A stretch of 10,760 nt of DNA, taken from Blastococcus sp. (lineage in GTDB: Bacteria > Actinomycetota > Actinomycetes > Mycobacteriales > Geodermatophilaceae). The DNA lies in assembly GCA_025963345.1 (NCBI GenBank), contig JAOPUS010000368.1:1-10760 (forward strand), written 5' to 3'. Positions 5,400 through 10,760 of the stretch are shown in pieces; the stretch's first letter is position 1, and each line of letters begins with the position of its first letter. The translations under genes and the position numbers were made by a program. The notes under the pieces were generated by a model. It had not been told where the DNA came from, did not search any database, and saw nothing but the letters and a program-made list of their open reading frames with translations.

Positions 5400-5486
5400 G
5401 TGCTGACCGTCGTCGCAGTCGTGTTCGCGGTGGCCTTCGCCGTCGTGGGGCTGGCCTACCTCGCGCGGCGCGGCCGCAAGGGCTGA
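5400..5486 (+). CDS. Micro-ORF, single transmembrane peptide (28 aa)
   Basis: The GTG at 5400 lies 4 bases after the TAG of the 46-codon ORF. It encodes M-L-T-V-V-A-V-V-F-A-V-A-F-A-V-V-G-L-A-Y-L-A-R-R-G-R-K-G, a textbook hydrophobic helix of about 20 residues closed by a basic R-R-G-R-K anchor (positive-inside). There is no ribosome site of its own, so reinitiation or coupling from the upstream ORF would be needed. A longer reading in the same frame from the GTG at 5268 would read through the 46-codon gene out of phase and is low complexity. The function is unknown. The peptide could be a real small membrane protein or a chance product of GC-rich DNA. Confidence 0.38.
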   Translation: MLTVVAVVFAVAFAVVGLAYLARRGRKG

Positions 5487-5495
5487 CCCGCCCGC

Positions 5496-6290
5496 TCAGC
5501 GGGCGTTGCGGAAGTCCGGCGCGCGCTTCTCGATGAACGCCCGCACGCCTTCGCGGCCCTCGGGGTCGGATGCGGACTCCGCGATCAGCTGGGCCTCGTC
5601 GTCCAGCTGCTCATCCAGGGTCCGGACGGCTGCCCGGCGGACGAGGGCCCGCGTGCGCACCATCGCGCGGACGGGTCCGGCGGCGATCTCATGGGCCAGG
5701 GCGATCGCGGCCTCGCGCAGCTCGTCGTCCTCGACGAGCCGGCCGACCAGGCCGAACATGTGCGCGTCTGCGGCGGGCAGCGAGCCGTTGGTGAGCATCA
5801 GTTCGAGCGCGCGGGGCGCACCCAGGGCACGGGCCAGCGCCCAGGACGAGCCGCCGTCGGGGGAGAAGCCGATCCCGCCGTAGGCCGGGCGCAGCTTGGT
5901 CCCACGGGCGCAGACCACGACGTCGCAGGCCCCGATCAGGCCCAGGCCGGCGCCGGCGACGGCCCCGTGGACCCCGGCGACGACGGGCACGGGGGTGTCG
6001 AGGAGCAGCCGGATGACCTCGTGCCAGTCGTGCGCGAGCTGTCCGACGAACGCGCCTGGGTCCTCGGCCTCGCTGAAGGACTGCACGTCCCCGCCGACGC
6101 AGAAGCGGGGGCCGTTGCCCAGCAGCAGCACCGCCCGGGTCTCCTCCGGCCGGGTCGAGAAGGCCGCGGCGAGTTCCTCGGCCAGCTCCGGGGTGAGGGC
6201 GTTCCCGGTCTCGGGGCGGTCGAGGGTGATCCGCCAGACGTCGCCGTCGACCTCGGTCAGCACCCGCGGCCGGTCCTGCGCGTCGCTCAT
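5496..6290 (-). CDS. Enoyl-CoA hydratase/isomerase family protein, PaaG-like
   Basis: This is a 264-residue crotonase-fold enzyme acting on acyl-CoA in the cytoplasm. N-G-P-R-F-C-V-G-G-D-V (59-69) gives the first oxyanion-hole NH. G-V-H-G-A-V-A-G-A-G-L-G-L-I-G-A-C-D (106-123) gives the second, with the usual C-D. Aligning by eye to rat hydratase, the catalytic Glu144 position is G117 and the Glu164 position is A136, so classic hydration is unlikely. The stretch G-F-S-P-D-G-G-S-S-W (141-150) places an Asp where PaaG-type isomerases keep theirs, favouring a double-bond or ring-isomerase role in fatty-acid or aromatic-acid breakdown. The tail R-E-G-V-R-A-F-I-E-K-R-A-P-D-F (246-260) is typical of the family. 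Substrate unknown. A weak AAGGGA precedes the ATG at 6290. Confidence 0.9.
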   Translation of the reverse strand: MSDAQDRPRVLTEVDGDVWRITLDRPETGNALTPELAEELAAAFSTRPEETRAVLLLGNGPRFCVGGDVQSFSEAEDPGAFVGQLAHDWHEVIRLLLDTPVPVVAGVHGAVAGAGLGLIGACDVVVCARGTKLRPAYGGIGFSPDGGSSWALARALGAPRALELMLTNGSLPAADAHMFGLVGRLVEDDELREAAIALAHEIAAGPVRAMVRTRALVRRAAVRTLDEQLDDEAQLIAESASDPEGREGVRAFIEKRAPDFRNAR

Positions 6291-6309
6291 CGAAAGTCCC
6301 TTCGCACGT

Positions 6310-6346
6310 CGGCTGGTCCCGTCACCGTAGGCGGCGGGACCAGCCG
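6310..6346 (-). terminator. Terminator-like hairpin downstream of the MFS gene
   Basis: CGGCTGGTCCCG (6310-6321) and CGGGACCAGCCG (6335-6346) form a perfect 12-bp stem with a 13-base loop. It starts 13 bases past the MFS stop in the direction of that gene. No T-run follows on either strand. A TACGGT box (complement of 6324-6329) lies in the loop on the minus strand and could be a -10 for the next gene, so the hairpin may overlap that promoter. Confidence 0.65.
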
Positions 6347-6359
6347 GGCGATGCGTCGG

Positions 6360-7667
6360 TCAGGAGCGGGTGTGCGCCTTTTCCCGCAGCTCGCTGTCGA
6401 TCGCGGCGGAGGCGCCACCGAACTCGTCGGCGACCTCACCGGCGACGTCGTCCAGCGGACCGTGCTCGGAGGCGGAGTGGCCGTCCTCGTCCAGTCCGGC
6501 GTCCGCGGCGGCGAGCATGCGGTGGCCGGTGGAGAGCACCAGCACGGCGGCGACGACGGCCACGGCGCCGACGGCGAACGGGAGGTGCAGGTTGAAGTGC
6601 TCCGCGAGCTTGCCGGCTGCGAACGGGGCGAGTCCGCCGCCGAGGAAGCGGACGAAGCCGTAGGCCGCGGAGGCGACGGGCCGCTCGACCGGCGCGACCA
6701 GCATGACCGCCTGGGTGGTGAGCGTGTTGTTGATGCCGATGAAGGCGCCGCTGACGACCACCGTGGCGATCAGGACCGCGACCCGGTCGGCCCAGACGGA
6801 CATGACCACCAGGTCGACGGCGAACAGGCCGAGGGCCGCGTACAGCGAGCGGGCGGTGCCGAAGCGGGCCTGCAGGCGCGGGGCGCCGATCACCGAGAAG
6901 AAGGCCACCAGCAGCCCCCAGCCGAAGAACACGAAGCCCAACTGGATGGCCGACAGGCCCATCGGGAAGGGCGCGAAGCCCAGCATCGTGAAGAAACCCC
7001 AGTTGTAGAGCAGCGCGGTGATGCTCATGGTCAGCAGGCCGCGGTGCTTCAGGGCCTTGAGAGGGGCCAGCAGCGACGTGGGCTGCGCCGGCTTGGGCGT
7101 CTTGTCCAGCAGCACGAGGGTGGCGATGAGCGCGACCGCCATCAGGGTGGCGACGCCGAAGAACGGACCGCGCCAGGAGATGGTGCCGAGCAGGCCGCCC
7201 ACGAGGGGGCCGGCGGCGATGCCGAGGCCCAGGGCGGCCTCGTAGAGGACGATCGCGCCGGCGAATCCGCCCGACGCCGAGGCGACGATGACCGCCAGCG
7301 AGGTGGCGATGAACAAGGCGTTGCCCAGGCCCCAGCCGGCCCGGAAGCCGACGATCTGGCCGATCGAGTCCGACGCCCCGGCGAGCGCGGAGAACACCAC
7401 GATGATCGCCAGGCCGGTGATCAGGGTGCGCTTGGCGCCCAGCCGGCTGGAGGCCCAGTTGGTGCCGAGCATCGCGACGGCGGTGACGACCAGGTAGCTG
7501 GTGAACAGCAGGGTGACCTGGCTGGGCGTGGCGTCAAGCTGCTGGGAGATGGCCGGGAGGATCGGGTCCACCAGGCCGATGCCCATGAAACTGACGACAC
7601 AGGCGAGGGCGACGGCGTAGACCGCCTTCGGCTGCTTGAACATGCTGGAACCGGCGGCAGAACTCAC
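6360..7667 (-). CDS. Major facilitator superfamily (DHA1-like) exporter
   Basis: The 435-residue integral membrane protein has about 12 hydrophobic segments. TM1 (about 16-37) reads Y-A-V-A-L-A-C-V-V-S-F-M-G-I-G-L-V-D-P-I-L-P, typical of drug:H+ antiporters. The loop 2-3 motif A is degenerate (G-T-N-W-A-S-S-R-L-G-A-K-R, 68-80), with Ser in place of the usual Asp. A motif-C-like G-I-A-A-G-P-L-V-G-G-L-L-G marks TM5. The last 49 residues form a polar, acidic tail (L-D-E-D-G-H to E-K-A-H-T-R-S) not needed for transport. The GTG at 7667 overlaps the stop of the MarR-like gene in a GTGA junction and has GGAGG 8 bases upstream, so translation is coupled. The ATG at 7643 is a less likely start. A drug or metabolite efflux role is inferred from the family and the MarR neighbour. 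Confidence 0.9.
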   Translation of the reverse strand: MSSAAGSSMFKQPKAVYAVALACVVSFMGIGLVDPILPAISQQLDATPSQVTLLFTSYLVVTAVAMLGTNWASSRLGAKRTLITGLAIIVVFSALAGASDSIGQIVGFRAGWGLGNALFIATSLAVIVASASGGFAGAIVLYEAALGLGIAAGPLVGGLLGTISWRGPFFGVATLMAVALIATLVLLDKTPKPAQPTSLLAPLKALKHRGLLTMSITALLYNWGFFTMLGFAPFPMGLSAIQLGFVFFGWGLLVAFFSVIGAPRLQARFGTARSLYAALGLFAVDLVVMSVWADRVAVLIATVVVSGAFIGINNTLTTQAVMLVAPVERPVASAAYGFVRFLGGGLAPFAAGKLAEHFNLHLPFAVGAVAVVAAVLVLSTGHRMLAAADAGLDEDGHSASEHGPLDDVAGEVADEFGGASAAIDSELREKAHTRS

Positions 7668-7912
7668 CGGGTCACCTCCGCTGGGGTCGAGGACCGGCGC
7701 AGCGCGTCGGCGAGTCGGGTCAGGGCAGGGGCGGCGTCGGCGATCCGCGGGCGTCCTGCGGATCGCTGCTCGGTGAGCCGGGTCGGCCCCGAGCCCGCCA
7801 GTCGGGTGAGCCTCGCCGCAGCGGTGCGGCTGAACCCGTCGCGGCGGGTGGTGAGGGCGCTCAGCCGGAGGACGAGGGCCTCGAGATCGGCGACGGGCAG
7901 GCTGCGTTGCAC
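7664..7912 (-). pseudogene. MarR-family regulator lacking its DNA-binding core (internal deletion)
   Basis: The 82-residue reading from the GTG at 7912 starts like an actinobacterial MarR protein: L-P-V-A-D-L-E-A-L-V-L-R-L-S-A-L, then F-S-R-T-A-A-A-R-L-T-R-L-A-G-S-G-P-T-R-L-T-E, which corresponds to helix 1 and the first helix of the winged HTH. It ends like one too, with D-A-A-P-A-L-T-R-L-A-D-A-L. The recognition helix, the wing with its D-x-R, and the start of the dimer helix, about 55-60 residues in the family, are absent between T-E and the C-terminal part. Normal members have about 140-150 residues. The frame survives, so coupling to the exporter (4-bp overlap) is kept. It probably cannot bind DNA; a dominant or dimer-only role is conceivable but unsupported. 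The in-frame TTG at 7933 is an alternative start but would put the operator inside the gene. Confidence 0.62.
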
Positions 7913-7919
7913 GTAAACA

Positions 7920-7929
7920 GTTGTACAAC
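7920..7929. promoter_or_regulatory. MarR-type operator palindrome
   Basis: GTTGTACAAC is a perfect 10-bp palindrome in a local AT-rich island (about 7911-7945), just upstream of the MarR-like GTG at 7912. On the minus strand a related half-site, TAGTTG, lies a few bases further upstream (complement of 7931-7936). TTGTACAA-type sites are usual for autoregulating MarR proteins that control an adjacent exporter. With the regulator's HTH missing, the site may be an orphan. Confidence 0.5.
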
Positions 7930-7956
7930 CCAACTATGTATGCGGCTAGTCGACCC

Positions 7957-9486
7957 TCAGAACCATGACGGGAACCACATCCGCCGCAGCCACTCCGCGT
8001 GCGACAGCGGCTCCCCGGTGAGCACGGGGTAGAAGAAGACGAAGGTGGCGGCGACCAGCGCGAGGTAGAGACAGACCGCCCCGAGGCCCACCTGACGCCG
8101 GAACGGGTCGGCGCCGGGCCGGCCGATGACGTCCTGCAGCGCGAGAGTCACCGCCAGTACGAAGAACGGCACGACCGGCGCCATGTAGAAGATGAACATC
8201 GTGCGCTCGGGGTTGATGAACCAGGTCAGCCAGCCCGCCGCGATCCCGACCGCGACCGTGATCGCTGCCGGATCCCGCCTCCCGACGACCCGCCAGATCA
8301 GCCAGAGCGTCGCCGGCGCGAACGCGAACCAGAGCGTCGGCGTCCCGATCATCAGGATGTAGCGGATGACCTGGCCACCGGCCGGGTCGGTGAGCCCCTG
8401 TGGGTTCCACAGCAGGATCGGACGGCCGTCGACCAGCCACGACCAGGGTCCGGACTCCCACGGGTGCGGTGTCGACAGGCCGTTGTGGAACCTCAGCCAC
8501 TGGGCGTGCTCGTGCCATAGCGAGCGCAGTGCATCCGGAACGAAGCCGAACGCCGTGTCCGGGTGCTGCTGCGCCCAGGCCTTGCCCTGCGACGTCTCGC
8601 CGAGGAACCACCCGGTGAACGACGCCAGGTAGGTCAGCACCGGGACGGCGCCCAGCGCCCAGACCGCGCCCGGGAGACCGCGGCGCAGCACGGTGCGCGT
8701 GGGCCGCGGGACCCCGGCCTCCCGCCACGCCGCGCGGTCCCAGAACAGCGAGAGGACGGCGAAGAAGGCCAGGAACCAGATGCCGCTCCACTTCACCGCG
8801 CAGGCGCAGCCGAACAGGAAACCGGCCGCGATCCGCCAGCCGCGTGGGCCGAGCCGGAATCCGCTCGCCGGGACGTCGCTCATCGCCCGGACCCGTGCCC
8901 GTACGCGGTCCCGGTCGACGACCAGGCAGGCGACCGCGGCCACGACGAACACCTGCAGGAACGCGTCGAGCAGGCCGATCCGCGACAGGGAGAAGGAGAA
9001 GCCGTCGAGCGCCAGGAGCAGTCCGGCGACCAGGCCGAGCAGCGTGGAGCCGGTCAGCCGCCGCGCCAGCCGGGTCAGGATGACGACCGCCACCGCTCCG
9101 GCCACCGCGGACGGGAAACGCCAGCCGAAGGAGTTGTAGCCGAACAACTGCTCGCCGGCCGCGATCAGCAGCTTTCCCAGGGGCGGGTGGACGATGAAGG
9201 AGTAGCCGCGGTTGTACTCGAAACCCCAGGTCAGGATCTCGTGCGCCTCGGTCGGGTAGTACGCCTCGTCGAAGAGCTTGTCGCTCGGGTAGCTGATGCC
9301 CCAGAGCCGGCTGGCCAGGGTGACGACGCCGAGCACCGTCGCCAGCACCCATGACAACCGTCCGTCGTCCGGGAGTGGAGGGGTGCGGTCGCGCTGCGGG
9401 CGGGGGAGCGGCCACCGCCGGGACGGGCTGGGCGTCTCGGGTTCCCGAGGGCCCGGGTCCGCCCGCTCGGGTGCCAGCACCGCCAT
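7957..9486 (-). CDS. pmt: Protein O-mannosyltransferase (GT39, polyprenyl-phosphomannose dependent)
   Basis: This is a 509-residue multi-TM enzyme of the kind that transfers mannose from polyprenyl-phosphate-mannose to Ser/Thr of exported proteins on the outer face of the membrane. After a Pro/Arg-rich cytosolic tail (1-45) comes TM1, then the first extracytoplasmic loop with K-L-F-D-E-A-Y-Y-P-T-E-A (70-81); D73-E74 is the acidic catalytic pair. Y-S-F-I-V-H-P-P-L-G-K-L (95-106) is the conserved H-P-P-L-G-K. A central loop has F-H-N-G-L-S-T-P-H-P-W-E-S-G-P-W-S-W, the MIR-less PMT signature, and the protein ends W-F-P-S-W-F. The length matches mycobacterial Rv1002c (from memory), which also lies beside rsmI. 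The ATG at 9486 is chosen over longer readings because a TACCCT box ends 6 bases before it and the upstream sequence is low complexity. Confidence 0.94.
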   Translation of the reverse strand: MAVLAPERADPGPREPETPSPSRRWPLPRPQRDRTPPLPDDGRLSWVLATVLGVVTLASRLWGISYPSDKLFDEAYYPTEAHEILTWGFEYNRGYSFIVHPPLGKLLIAAGEQLFGYNSFGWRFPSAVAGAVAVVILTRLARRLTGSTLLGLVAGLLLALDGFSFSLSRIGLLDAFLQVFVVAAVACLVVDRDRVRARVRAMSDVPASGFRLGPRGWRIAAGFLFGCACAVKWSGIWFLAFFAVLSLFWDRAAWREAGVPRPTRTVLRRGLPGAVWALGAVPVLTYLASFTGWFLGETSQGKAWAQQHPDTAFGFVPDALRSLWHEHAQWLRFHNGLSTPHPWESGPWSWLVDGRPILLWNPQGLTDPAGGQVIRYILMIGTPTLWFAFAPATLWLIWRVVGRRDPAAITVAVGIAAGWLTWFINPERTMFIFYMAPVVPFFVLAVTLALQDVIGRPGADPFRRQVGLGAVCLYLALVAATFVFFYPVLTGEPLSHAEWLRRMWFPSWF

Positions 9487-9492
9487 GCCGTC

Positions 9493-9498
9493 AGGGTA
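9493..9498 (-). promoter_or_regulatory. Candidate leaderless -10 box for pmt
   Basis: On the minus strand TACCCT is followed by six bases (GACGGC) and then the pmt ATG. This is the same spacing as at the galU and cyclo-ligase starts and fits TANNNT leaderless promoters. No Shine-Dalgarno is seen, which supports a transcript starting at the A of ATG. Confidence 0.5.
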
Positions 9499-9536
9499 GG
9501 TGGACGGGCTGTGTGCCCCGCCGTGACAGGCTCTGC

Positions 9537-9558
9537 GTGACCGAGCTTGCGAGGTCAC
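9537..9558. promoter_or_regulatory. Inverted repeat in the pmt-rsmI divergent region
   Basis: GTGACC (9537-9542) and GGTCAC (9553-9558) are perfect 6-bp half-sites with centres 16 bases apart, in the 124-base gap between divergent pmt and rsmI. The inner GC/GC at 9545-9546 and 9549-9550 also matches. The size and placement suit a dimeric regulator, but with 6-bp arms in GC-rich DNA chance cannot be dismissed. No clear -10 for rsmI was found in the gap. Confidence 0.3.
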
Positions 9559-9610
9559 CGATGTGTGCAGCCGTCGCACGGGACCGACGAGCGCCAGCGA
9601 GGAGGAGCCC

Positions 9611-10465
9611 GTGATCGGTCGGCTGGTTCTCGGTGGCGCGCCTCTCGGGCAACCCGGCGACGTGGGCCCGCGGCTGCGCGAGGTGATGGCGTCGGCCGAC
9701 GTGCTCGCCGTCGAGGACACCCGGCGCCTGCACCGGCTCGCCTCGGACCTCGGCGTCACGTTCACCGGGCGGGTCGTCACCTTTCACGAGTCGGTGGAGA
9801 AGGCGCGACTGCCGGGCCTGATGGCCGCGCTCGCCGACGGCGCGACGGTGCTGCTGCTCACCGATGCCGGCATGCCGTCCGTGTCCGACCCCGGCTACAC
9901 GCTGGTGCGGGCGGCGATCGACGCGGGCATCCCGATCACCTCGGTGCCCGGGCCGTCGGCGGTGACCACGGCGCTGGCGGTGTCGGGCCTGCCGGTCGAC
10001 CGGTTCTGCTTCGAGGGGTTCCTGCCGCGCAAGGCGGGGGAGCGCCGCTCTCGCCTCGCATCGCTGGCCGACGAGCGGCGCACGATGGTCTTCTTCGAGT
10101 CGCCGCACCGGCTTGCCGACGCCCTCGCCGACGCCGCGGCCGCCTTCGGTGACGCGCGCGAGGCCGCGGTCTGCCGGGAGCTGACCAAGACCTACGAGGA
10201 GATCCGCCGGGGTCCGCTGGTCGAGCTCGCGGCGTGGGCCGCCGACGGGGTGAAGGGCGAGATCACGCTGGTCGTGGGCGGCGCGCCCGAGCAGGTGGTG
10301 GAGCTCGACCCCGCGCGGCTGGCCGCTGCGGTGGCGGCGGAGGAGGCGGCGGGGGCCACGCGCAAGGACGCCATCCGCGCCGTCGTCGTCCGCACGGGGC
10401 TGCCCAGGCGCACCGTCTACGACGCCGTCCTCGCCAACAAGACCCCCCTGACGCCGGCTCCCTAG
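9611..10465 (+). CDS. rsmI: 16S rRNA (cytidine(1402)-2'-O)-methyltransferase
   Basis: RsmI uses S-adenosylmethionine to 2'-O-methylate C1402 of 16S rRNA in the decoding centre. The 284-residue product has the family length and its motifs in order: start strand and loop G-R-L-V-L-G-G-A-P-L-G-Q-P-G-D (3-17, usually A-T-P-I-G-N-x-G-D, here Gln for Asn), V-E-D-T-R (34-38), L-T-D-A-G-M-P-S-V-S-D-P-G (83-95), V-P-G-P-S-A (112-117), F-E-G-F-L-P-R-K (134-141), F-F-E-S-P-H-R (161-167), R-E-L-T-K-T-Y-E-E (189-197) and G-E-I-T-L-V-V-G-G (216-224). A C-terminal helical part with R-K-D-A-I-R-A-V follows. The GTG at 9611 is chosen because GGAGGAG (9601-9607) precedes it and the protein then begins exactly where the family does; an ATG at 9563 would add 16 nonconserved residues. 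Confidence 0.97.
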   Translation: MIGRLVLGGAPLGQPGDVGPRLREVMASADVLAVEDTRRLHRLASDLGVTFTGRVVTFHESVEKARLPGLMAALADGATVLLLTDAGMPSVSDPGYTLVRAAIDAGIPITSVPGPSAVTTALAVSGLPVDRFCFEGFLPRKAGERRSRLASLADERRTMVFFESPHRLADALADAAAAFGDAREAAVCRELTKTYEEIRRGPLVELAAWAADGVKGEITLVVGGAPEQVVELDPARLAAAVAAEEAAGATRKDAIRAVVVRTGLPRRTVYDAVLANKTPLTPAP

Positions 10466-10474
10466 CCACGCGAC

Positions 10475-10523
10475 TGTGCACCTGTCCACGTCATTCCGCC
10501 CGATTGACGTGGACAGGTGCACA
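10475..10523. repeat. Perfect 19-bp inverted repeat (terminator or REP-like element)
   Basis: TGTGCACCTGTCCACGTCA (10475-10493) is matched exactly by its reverse complement at 10505-10523, with an 11-base loop in which TC/GA can add two pairs past a T-T mismatch. It starts 9 bases after the rsmI stop. No T-run follows. The stem is far longer than needed for termination and less GC-rich than its surroundings, so it could be a dispersed intergenic repeat used as a bidirectional terminator. Short readings across it on both strands (H-L-S-T-S on each) are artefacts of the symmetry. Confidence 0.8.
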
Positions 10524-10582
10524 ACGGCCCGGCCTGTGGACAGCCGGAGCGGGTGGGCCCGGGATTCGGGCACGGTTTCGGC

Positions 10583-10760
10583 GTGCGTCCGGCGTTCGTT
10601 CCCGAGGATCTGCGCGCCGACGTGTTCCGCGGTGCTGCGGCGGTGCAGGCCGGGCTGTTGACCCGTCGACAGCTGGACGGACCCACGTGGCGTCGCCTGT
10701 TCCGCGATGTCTACGTCCACGCCGCTGTGCCGATCACCCACCATCTGCGCGCCGCCGCGG
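10583..10760 (+). CDS. AbiEi/DUF559-like hypothetical protein, N-terminal part (runs off right edge)
   Basis: From the GTG at 10583 the frame stays open for 59 codons to the edge. It reads R-P-A-F-V-P-E-D-L-R-A-D-V-F-R-G-A-A-A-V, then Q-A-G-L-L-T-R-R-Q-L-D-G-P-T-W-R-R-L-F-R-D-V-Y-V-H-A. The G-L-(L/V)-T-R-x-Q-L … W-R-R-L-(F/L)-R-x-V-Y-V pattern is the small N-terminal winged-helix module found in actinobacterial proteins annotated as AbiEi antitoxin-like or DUF559 (very-short-patch-repair-like nuclease) proteins. The C-terminal half, which would tell these apart, is outside the window. No ribosome site is evident. Such genes are often lineage-specific and present in many copies; no toxin partner is visible here. 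Confidence 0.68.
   Translation, partial: MRPAFVPEDLRADVFRGAAAVQAGLLTRRQLDGPTWRRLFRDVYVHAAVPITHHLRAAA

Noticed and set aside
5691..7916. 741-codon plus-strand open frame opposite the hydratase/isomerase and the exporter
   Set aside because: Crosses two real minus-strand genes and their terminator; composed of Gly/Glu/Asp/Arg/Gln runs with no domain.
10475..10661. Short ORFs starting M-H-L-S-T-S on the plus strand, with a V-H-L-S-T-S-like reading on the minus strand
   Set aside because: Both come from translating the two arms of the perfect inverted repeat.
9491..10744. 417-codon minus-strand open frame opposite rsmI
   Set aside because: Antisense shadow of rsmI running through the 19-bp inverted repeat; no recognisable motif.
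1..10760. CRISPR array, transposase, integrase or phage genes
   Set aside because: No regular spaced repeats and no such proteins found; the repeats present are isolated inverted pairs.

Overview
The window is about 10.8 kb of very GC-rich DNA from a free-living high-GC actinomycete. Codon third positions are almost all G or C, GTG starts are used, and TANNNT -10 boxes lie about 6 bases before start codons. Residue style and gene order suggest Geodermatophilaceae or a close relative; the family-level placement is inference. From memory, the core resembles the Mycobacterium tuberculosis block Rv0992c-Rv0996 (5-FCL, galU, moeA1/glp, rimJ, membrane protein) and the pair Rv1002c-Rv1003 (pmt, rsmI), here brought close together.

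Left edge (1-457): the first 52 codons of a CaiB/BaiF CoA-transferase run off the left end on the minus strand. Just upstream is a roughly 60-codon fossil of a MatC-type dicarboxylate permease. Core (458-5002): minus-strand 5-formyltetrahydrofolate cyclo-ligase is divergent from plus-strand galU, across a 26-bp gap that is an almost perfect palindrome with mirrored -10 boxes. galU is followed by glp (a gephyrin/MoeA-like division protein), a RimJ-type acetyltransferase and a three-TM SepX/GlpR membrane protein. This is the conserved actinobacterial set in which Glp binds FtsZ and its membrane partner ties it to the envelope.

Middle (5003-5486): two interleaved perfect inverted repeats, a tRNA-Ala(CGC) with its own -10 box and strong terminator, and two tiny ORFs (46 and 28 codons) encoding single-TM peptides. 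Minus-strand accessory block (5496-7933): a PaaG-like enoyl-CoA hydratase/isomerase lacking both hydratase glutamates, an MFS exporter with an acidic tail, and, overlapping the exporter by 4 bp, a MarR regulator that has lost its DNA-binding core while an operator-like palindrome remains at its start.

Right part (7957-10760): a GT39 protein O-mannosyltransferase (minus) is divergent from rsmI (plus), the 16S rRNA C1402 ribose methylase. rsmI is followed by a perfect 19-bp inverted repeat and then the start of an AbiEi/DUF559-like gene cut by the right edge.

I found no CRISPR array, transposase or rRNA. The most interesting points are the symmetric divergent promoter, the two decayed genes, the RimJ reading frame without a canonical start at its apparent N-terminus, the interleaved repeats after sepX, and the micro-ORFs.
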